Shown in pieces: positions 56,935 through 64,000 of a stretch of DNA of 64,000 bases. The stretch lies in assembly GCA_900074885.1 (NCBI GenBank), contig FJUW01000092.1, positions 42,539-106,538 on the forward strand. Direction: 5' to 3'. A program made the translations under genes and the position numbers. Position 1 is the first letter of the stretch; each line of letters opens with the position of its first letter. The DNA comes from Rhynchosporium graminicola. Lineage: Eukaryota; Ascomycota; Leotiomycetes; Helotiales; Ploettnerulaceae. A model generated the notes under the pieces. It saw only the letters and a program-made list of their open reading frames with translations, had not been told where the DNA came from and ran no database searches.

Positions 56935-58830
56935 TCTACTTCTTTTAATAACCATAAAGCTACTAACTTAGTGAATAATCGTAATCTCTTAGTTAAAGGA
57001 TCTTTCATTAAGTTAAGAATTAAGAATCATATAAAGAGTAGAACTTTCTAAATTCTTATTAGTAAGCGTAAAACCTAGCTAATAATAGAGGTCCTTTCAG
57101 AACTAGATAGAAAGCACTTTAATCTCAACCTCTATAATATCGTAATAATAGATAGATTTTATACTAATATTATCTTAGAAGCTCGATTATTATACTTAGG
57201 GATATAGTATTATAGATTAGATTATACTTTACGCTAAAGAGAAGAAGGAATCCTATAGATCTCTTACTTAGTTATTCGAAAGCTTAAAATAAAATATATT
57301 CTTATATTCTTTAAATATAAAGCTCGTTTAAACTATCTACTTTTAAATCAACTCTTTCCTTTAAGTATAATAAGTATTATAATCTACCTTATATAGATAT
57401 ATTTATCTCTAGATCTATCTATTAAGAGATCTATTATAAAATTATCTTAAAGAGTAATTAATAGAAAGGATTCTAAGAAGATATAGTATCTAAGAGCTAG
57501 TTATCTTGCACTAAATGCTCTTAGGAAGCTTATAAGGTACGCCTAAGGGGTAGTAATTACTAAAGGAGTAAGAAGGTATAAATATAAGTATTAAGTAATT
57601 ATATATACTTTATAAAAGATATCTAGATAGCTACCGGAAATGAAATCCCTTTATTTATTTTAGAGGATAATATAAGATCTATTCGATTTTCTAGTATACT
57701 AAGGGAGATTATAATTACTTCTAATTAAGTGCGAGTATAATAAACGGATTATTACTTTTACTTTAAGAACTAAGGAACACGATAAAATCTTTAAGTATCT
57801 TGAAGCTTTTAAAGCTTAAGTAAGAAGGTAATTTAGCTTTACTATCTGCAGATTCAAATATAATCAGAAGAAGGCGGTTATAGTAATTTAAGGATTTATA
57901 CGCTATCAGAAGTAGTATTTAAAGCTCGGAATTAAAATCGAGCTCTTACTAGCTTATACGTATAAATAAAATAATAGAATTAAAAGAGTAGAATTAGAAA
58001 TAATAGCTAAAAGAATCTATATATAACTATTAGCTAATCTCCTAGATTTCATAGGTCTTAAGTGCGCTTTACCTACTACTTATCTATTTAATAGATTACC
58101 TAGGAGAGAGAACGATTAGAGATCACCTCTCGAAGAGAATAATAAATAGTTTTATTACTATTTCCGATTTTATAATCTACCTATTATTACTCGCCTAACT
58201 ATAGATTTCAGACTTAACTAGAGCTTATTTTATATATATAAATATAAAGTATACTTATTAATAAAGGAAAGAATAAAAGGATAGGAAAATTAAGTATTTA
58301 AAATTCAGTAAGAGCTTATATTGGGTATTTAGTAAGCTATATAGCTTCTAATATCTATAAGATCTAGGTTCTCGCGCTCTAAAGGATTATTATTACGCGG
58401 AATAAATATTTTAATAAAGATAAATTCTATATCTTTTCTCTAGAGGAAAGAATTACGATTATGAAAGAGGAGGCTTAAATAATCTGCGACTTTATTAAGG
58501 AAGCTAAAACTCAACTAGTTTAAGCTAAGCTCTTTAATAGTATTTCGGAATATATCCCTAAAGAATTCTCTTTAGAGATTAGATTAAATAAAAGAAGATT
58601 AGAAGATTTCCTTAATCTTTTAGTTTATTTCGTAGAGGCTTACGATACTCGAGAGAGTCAGAATCTAAAGGTAAAAGGAAGTAATAACTCTTCTGGAGAT
58701 TAGCCTAATTTCACTAGCTTTTAGACCCCGGAAGCTACTCTATTAGTAGATATATATAAATAAAGAAGTAATAAGATAAGGCTATAATAGATTAATCCTA
58801 GAGCTTATAATAGATATAATCCAGATGTCA
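56935..58830 (+). mobile_element. Ty1/copia fragment, second copy of the 1-4880 family
   Basis: Plus-strand frames: a protease-linker region (TNLVNNRNLLVKGSFIKL, 56970-57030), LDRKHFNLNLYNIVIIDRF near 57110, and GAG-pre-integrase (ASYLALNALRKLIRYA, near 57500). The integrase core follows (KYLEAFKA*VRR, IELLLAYTYK*NNRIKRVE, TYLFNRLPRRE, 57790-58110), then a piece at 58480-58700. It matches the inverse of about 2980-1250. It is cut at 58831 by another LTR. Confidence 0.8.
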
Positions 58831-60989
58831 CGGGTGAGTAACGCGTACGCAGATGCTTAAGTGTAGTATTTAAGAAGTTCGATACAGGAGAGAGTCAGGT
58901 TCTAGCCTAGCTCCGAAGGAAAACATACGAGTGCTACTAAGCTTAGTAAGTATAAGTATCGCCGGTGCTTAATCCTAGGGCTCGCCTCTTATTTTACTCT
59001 CCTCCTCCCTCCGCTTATCTTATATCGGGGTTCGCCTCTAACGACCTGTATCCTGTCCTATTATATACGGTCCTATATTACGGTTCCGATTTATCGGGGC
59101 TTATTATATCTGCGGCTCTTTTCCTCGCTCTATACTGATTTCGCTTAGAAGTTAATAATAATAGCAGACCGATAAAGTATAATAGCTAACTGATAGTAAG
59201 GGAATAATTAATAATACTACTAAAGTTATATAAGGCTTCCGGTTATTCGTTTATATAACTCCTCTATTTATTTCCGGCCTATAATAATAGTAAAGCTAAT
59301 TAAGTCTTCTTATTTCTTTATTATTACTCTTCCTCTTATTATTAATTAAATCGGTAAACGCCCCCGCGTTAGCTATATATATACCTCTTTCTGTTACTTT
59401 ATAAACTGATTCTCTTCTTCTTAATTGACTATTACTAAGTATAAGTTAATAAGATTATCTAGCGTTTATTACTCTTTCTCTTTCTTTATCTCTACTTTAA
59501 AAATACTATATCCCGCTTACTACTAATCAGAGTCAGATATCTTCTATTATCTACTACGATACTTATACTCTCTCCGGGGTCAACTATATTAACTAGAATA
59601 TAAGTCAGATCCTGCTTATTTTCGCCTGATATATACTAACTTATATAATCTACTTGCTCTCGCGCTTATATAACTTGTTCTCGTAAGCGTAAGAACTATA
59701 AAAACTTATATATTTATCCCGGGCTCCGCTAGGAAAATATTACTAATTACTTAGTTCTTAAATAGTATATATTACTTATATTATCTAGACTCGCTCTACT
59801 AATAAGGATACTATATAAGTCATTAGATTCCGCTCGCTTTCTATCGCTAATTACTTATTTAGCGCTAATACTTACCGCGATCTTAGTAAGGTCCTTAAGG
59901 CCTAGAAAGCCTTAAAGCCTCTCTAAGCCGCTGGTCTTCTCTCCTTATAATTATCCTCGGACTCTACTTATATTTTATCGCTAACTGCTTATTTTAAGCT
60001 TATTACTACTAAAGTAACTAATTCAGTTACTAATATTATTACCTAGTAAGATCAGATATAAGTTTCCCGGACTCTGTTTACTCTCTATTGCTAACCGCTA
60101 TAGTACTAGTAAGGTCCCTCCTGCCTTAGTTTTAGGTCCTCGTAGAGCTAACTAAGCTAGTTATTCTGATTTAGTACAAGGTCCTAGGGAAATTCGTCGG
60201 GTTATATTACGTTACTTTTTTAATTAATAAAATTATATAAAAAGAAATCCGAACTCCGCTTATTAATATTATTAACTTACTTAAAGTTAAGTAGATCTCC
60301 TCTTCTTCTTCTTTTTCTCTTATACTTATCTAGGTCTATCGTAGTACTTAATATCTCTATACTTAGTTTTAAACTCGTATATAGCTATAGTATCTAATAG
60401 GTCTTCAATAGGTTCTTATATAGGTTCGTGATAACTTACCTCCTTTACTAGTACCTCCTTACCTTTCCCTTTTCTTCTCGATTTATCTCTAGCGTAAAGA
60501 ATCTCCTTTACTTACTATTCTTCGTAAGTCCTGAATAATATAAGCTCCGGTTAACTATCGTTAGTCTCCTGCCTAGGTAATAGGTTATAGCTTACTAGTT
60601 ATAATAGATCTATATAAAACACTAAGTAAATATTACTAGGGACTCTAGATAAACGAATGGCTACCGGCGATAATACTTTATTTACTATATACTTAGCGTG
60701 CTTCGTATTAAGACTCTTTTTTAGCCGATTTATCCGGTAGTTATATAGGTCTAACTATACCTTATCTCTCTTCTAGTATACTAGAGCTAGGGTCCTTATC
60801 TTATTAGCGCTATCCTCCTGTTTCTAAGCGGATACTGCTATATTCGACTAGTATAAGTTAGTAATCTTCTTTATCTTTTCTACGAATACTACTACTCGTT
60901 CGCTCGATAGTAGCTAAAAGTCAATCTCGGGTTCTATCTCTAATAGGATAAGTAATAGAGATTCGTACTTATATATAGTAAAGAATAAG
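58831..60989 (-). mobile_element. Ty3/gypsy fragment K, minus strand
   Basis: It begins with an LTR-like end TGTCACGGGTGAGTAACGCG (compare TGTCACGGGGCGAATAC at 18553). The minus-strand frame near 60970-60320 gives the C-terminal end of a gypsy integrase: EKDKV*LDLYNYRINRLKKS, LNTKHAKYIVNKVLSPVAI, YLVFYIDLL, then a charged linker. It is interrupted at 60990 by copia element D. Confidence 0.65.
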
Positions 60990-61449
60990 TGTTGGATTTG
61001 TAACCAGTACCTTGGTCAGTTCTGCCTGCATTGGCATACACACCCTGTACCTTGTCAGTACATGGTCTTAGTACCTGGTTCAGTACCTTGCCCATGTACC
61101 TTGTTGTACCTGGTACCTACACCCTGTACCTTGTCAACAGCCTGTACCCTGTATACTCTATTAGAGTTACCATGAAGGTTCTCAATAGAGTTCTACTACT
61201 CTCTATTACGTATATCGTACTTCTAGAGGTTTCTACTGACGTACTACTGACGTAATATGATTCTACAGTATACGTGTCTTCTTCTATGGAGTTCTGTATT
61301 ACGTAGTATAGAATATTCTAGAGAGCTCACATAGCTATATAAGTAGCTAGAATCTCTCCTGTAGTTAGCTCTCTTCAAGTAATCAAAGCAAGTCAAATTG
61401 ATCACCTATTATTCTAACCTTTAGCCGATTTCCACTTTTAATTTTCATA
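60990..61449 (+). repeat. 5' LTR of copia element D
   Basis: About 460 bp, starts TGTTGGATTTGTAACC, ends TTTTCATA. It matches the 499-bp solo LTR except for small deletions, one of them among the GTACCTTG-type repeats. The end is set by comparison with the TSD-defined solo LTR. Confidence 0.88.
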
Positions 61450-62197
61450 CAGTAGTAATTCACTTAGTGAAATCAGCTAATTAGACGCTTCCTCCTTCGA
61501 TCGATCTCGCCTAAACTCGCTTCCGTTACTCCTTACTGATAAAGGAGCTTCCTAATCAGGCGTTACTTAGTTGTTTTCAACGACTCTTTCGCCTAGAGCT
61601 AGCTAGTAAGCTAGCCCCTTTGAGCCCTACTAACACGGCTATAGCGAATCAGACTCGTGGCCCTTGACCCTAAGACGAAGTTGCAGGGAAATTATAACTT
61701 ATAACCTCTCGAAGCCTTTAGAAGTAGAGACGACCTAGTAACCCTAGGTACGAAGGCCAAGATCTTATTCCGGGGTGCCTATATCTACTACCGACTTAGT
61801 TTAGAAGCTAGGCCTCGTTGCGTAGTAGGGCGTAGCTTCTGATTCGCTACTAGTCTGGTATAAATTATAGGTTAGCTAATATAAGCTACTATTAAGTATA
61901 AGAAGCTATCCTCGGAGAGGGTTACTTAATAGTAGTACTTAAGGCGCTGTGAGGTAAAACTGGGCCTAGTAGTAAGGTTAATTTAATAGCAAATACGACA
62001 GACGTAGTTGCTATACACTACTATTGATTTTGACTAAGCGAAAAACTCGGTAAGATAGCAAGCTCGGCGTAGCTACTATCTTTTATAAGGGTAAGATAAG
62101 GTTAGTATCTTTTCAAGCTACTTAGTAGCTTATACGAGTAAAAACTCGTACTTTCAAGACCTCTTAGTACTTAGTACTAAACTACCTATAAGGAATC
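61450..62197. other. leader of copia element D
   Basis: About 750 bp of non-coding leader between LTR and gag. It would carry the primer binding and packaging sites; I cannot name the tRNA primer. Confidence 0.5.
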
Positions 62198-63190
62198 ATG
62201 TCTTCCTTCAAGGGAGATAAGCTAGTAGGCCGCTCTAACTATATAGAGTGGCTTAATGCGGCTAGCCTCTATTTAGAGGTAAACGGCTATATGTCTTATA
62301 TCGACGGTACTGAGACTAAGCCTAGCCGAGCTCTCTACTTCAAGTCAGAAGAACGTATCAACGCGCAAGGCGAAAAGAGAATAGATTATACTTCTTACTC
62401 TCCGGAGCTAGCGATTAAATACTATAAGAGACTAGCTGATTTTGAGCGTGCAAATAAAAAGGCTTTAGGCGCTATTAAGTCGATTATATCACTTGAAAAC
62501 CTCGATAGATTCAAGGATAAGACTAGCGCAAAAGACCTATGGGAAGCTATTATAGCTACCTACGGTTCTACTAGCCTAGAGGAGATCCGTAAGCATATAA
62601 ATCGTATTATCGATAATACCTACTCCTCTTATAAGAATATAGACGAGTATACTAGCGTAATTCAAGCTAGTTCAGTCTACCTAAAGCAGCTTAAGTATGA
62701 GATTCCAAAGCCTATACTAGCTAGCCTTATATTTAAAGGTTTACCTAGTTCTTTTGATTCTTTTGCTTCTAGGAAGTACGAAGAAATCTCTAATAACCTT
62801 TCTTCTATTAATATAGAAGGTTTAATAAGAGATCTTATATCAGAAGAGGCTAGAATAAATACTTCTACCGATTTACAAGCTAATAAGGCTTTTAAGGGGA
62901 AGAATTCGAAAGGCAGTAAGAAATATAGTTACTGTAATAAAACAAACTATATAGAGGCAAATTGCTATATAAAGCACTCTGAGCTTATACCTAATAAATC
63001 GACTAAGAAGAAGTCGAAAGGTAAAGGCGCTAAAGAATCAAAAGAGGAGTCTACTAAGGCCCTTATGAGTTCGTTCAGTAGTACTAGCAGTAGTAGTTCA
63101 GCAGATCAAGCTTATGCTACTATATATAACTATAGAATAGTACTCGATTCTGGCGCTTCTGAGCATTATACACCGAATAAAAGCTAGTTA
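62198..63190 (+). CDS. copia gag plus protease start, open frame of 329 aa
   Basis: The open frame starts MSSFKGDKLVGRSNYIEWLN, the usual N-terminus of copia gag. A gag core follows (KDLWEAIIATYGSTSLEEIR, LKYEIPKPILASLIFKGLP). The zinc knuckle near residues 255-275 is damaged: the first Cys reads Tyr and the His reads Tyr (YSYCNKTNYIEANC). A Lys/Ser-rich linker precedes the protease start, LDSGASEHYT, with the catalytic Asp at 317. The frame ends at TAG in NKS*LLDYKP, which must once have been Gln or Trp, since pol continues in frame. So this is a gag-pol polyprotein cut by one RIP-type stop rather than a natural gag end. Confidence 0.82.
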
Positions 63191-64000
63191 TTAGACTATA
63201 AACCTGTATCTAAGAAGTCTATTACTATCGCTAATAGTGATATTTTGCCTATAATAGGTAGAGGAGATATCCCTATAATCACTAGGGAAGGCGATAGAGT
63301 ACTTATTAAAGACGTAAATTACGTACCTAGCCTTAAAACTACTCTCCTAAGCTTTAAGGAACTAACTAATAAAAATTAGAAAGTTACCTTTAATAAAAAG
63401 GGTATAAATATTTCTAATAGCTCTATTAATATAGAAGCTAGATAGTATTATAATACGTACTACTTAGAAGTAGACGTAAATCATAAGCTGCTCGAGCTTG
63501 TATCTTTTAAAGTAGACTCTAATAAAAGTAGCAAATTAGACCTATATCATAAGCGTCTTTTATATACTAATAAGGAGTTTATCTATAAGACTATAGAAGG
63601 ATCTAAAGGATTAAAAATCCAAAAGGGGTTAGATTTATCTGACTGTTCTGCTTGTAATAGCGGTAAAATACACGCTATAAGTAGTACTAAGCCTATGTCG
63701 GATACCCCTCCGCTTACTATATTTGATATAGATATAGCGGGCCCTTTTAAGATTAAAGGTCTAAAGGGAGAAAGATTCTTCTTAACTATTACATATAGAG
63801 GCTCTAGAGCTATTTAGGTATACGCTCTAAAACATAAGGCTAAGGCGTACGATACCTTGATCGAGTGGTATAATATGATAACTACTTAATTTAAGTAAGG
63901 TATATCAAAAATCGTCGCTAAAATTAGAGCCTTTAAGCTAGATAACGCCGGGGAGTTTAAATCTAATAAATAGACTATCTTTTGTAAAGATAAAGGTATT
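63191..64000 (+). pseudogene. copia element D pol, protease to integrase
   Basis: In frame with gag: the rest of the protease (KKSITIANSDILPIIGRGD), the GAG-pre-integrase segment (LDLYHKRLLYTNKEFIYKT; CSACNSGK), and the integrase core start (PPLTIFDIDIAGPFKIKG, DNAGEFKSNK). About half a dozen TAG/TAA stops interrupt it. RT and RNase H lie beyond the window. Confidence 0.85.

Larger units (their letters stand above)
60990..64000 (+). mobile_element. Ty1/copia element D, 5' part, weakly RIPed, continues beyond window
   Basis: The 5' LTR is 60990-61449, followed by a leader, a gag frame of 329 codons and pol to the window end. CA/TG are far more frequent than in the neighbours, and only a few TAG/TAA stops interrupt pol. 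It is the youngest-looking autonomous element here and the probable source of the solo LTR at 24968. It is inserted in gypsy fragment K. Confidence 0.9.

Noticed and set aside
1..64000. tRNA and rRNA genes
   Set aside because: I looked for cloverleaf-like and rRNA-like sequence and recognised none, but a tRNA scan was not possible by eye at full sensitivity.

Overview
The window looks like a filamentous ascomycete (Pezizomycotina) chromosome with a compartmentalised genome. Two short gene islands of normal base composition (about 8.8-14.6 kb and 47.1-53.8 kb) lie in a large, very TA-rich transposon landscape. The genes have short fungal introns of 52-71 bp with GTAAGT-like donors and CTAAC/TTAAC-like branch sites. 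The transposon blocks almost lack CA and TG dinucleotides, and their remnant reading frames are interrupted almost only by TAA and TAG at former CAA/CAG/TGG codons. This is the signature of repeat-induced point mutation (RIP).

Layout. 1-4.9 kb: RIP-degraded Ty1/copia element, minus strand. 4.95-6.6 kb: RIP-degraded unknown coding sequence, minus strand. 6.9-7.1 kb: hAT terminus. 7.51-8.81 kb: complete but degraded Tc1/mariner element. 9.2-14.4 kb: gene island 1, with a GFA-family zinc protein, a nitronate monooxygenase and an acyl-CoA dehydrogenase. 14.6-43.1 kb: a stack of Ty3/gypsy chromoviruses. One element (A, 20.7-43.1 kb) is split by a solo copia LTR, by complete element B (TSD TATCC), and by complete element C (TSD CTAAA). 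Element C itself carries a solo B LTR (TSD TAACA) in its last five bases. 43.1-47.1 kb: hAT transposase C-terminus, a Tc1/mariner fragment and a 2.5-kb pogo/Fot1 element with 68-bp inverted repeats. 47.3-52.7 kb: gene island 2, with a TauD-type dioxygenase, a trans-acting enoyl-reductase-like oxidoreductase and an FSH1-type serine hydrolase, plus MITEs. 53.8-61 kb: truncated hAT, gypsy and copia pieces. 60.99-64 kb: the 5' part of a copia element much less affected by RIP, whose LTR matches the solo LTR inside A.

How the genes may work together. Island 2 pairs an enoyl reductase and an FSH hydrolase divergently, next to a 2-oxoglutarate dioxygenase. These are typical tailoring and release enzymes of fungal polyketide or fatty-acyl pathways, but no synthase is present here. 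Island 1 holds three oxidative or detoxifying enzymes. A shared pathway is inference in both cases.

Most unusual observation: elements of the B gypsy family carry, between the pol chromodomain end and the 3' LTR, a long reading frame on the antisense strand. It is interrupted only by RIP-type stops, is rich in charged coiled-coil-like sequence, and differs between copies by an in-frame 12-nt indel. It looks like a real accessory gene of this retrotransposon lineage.
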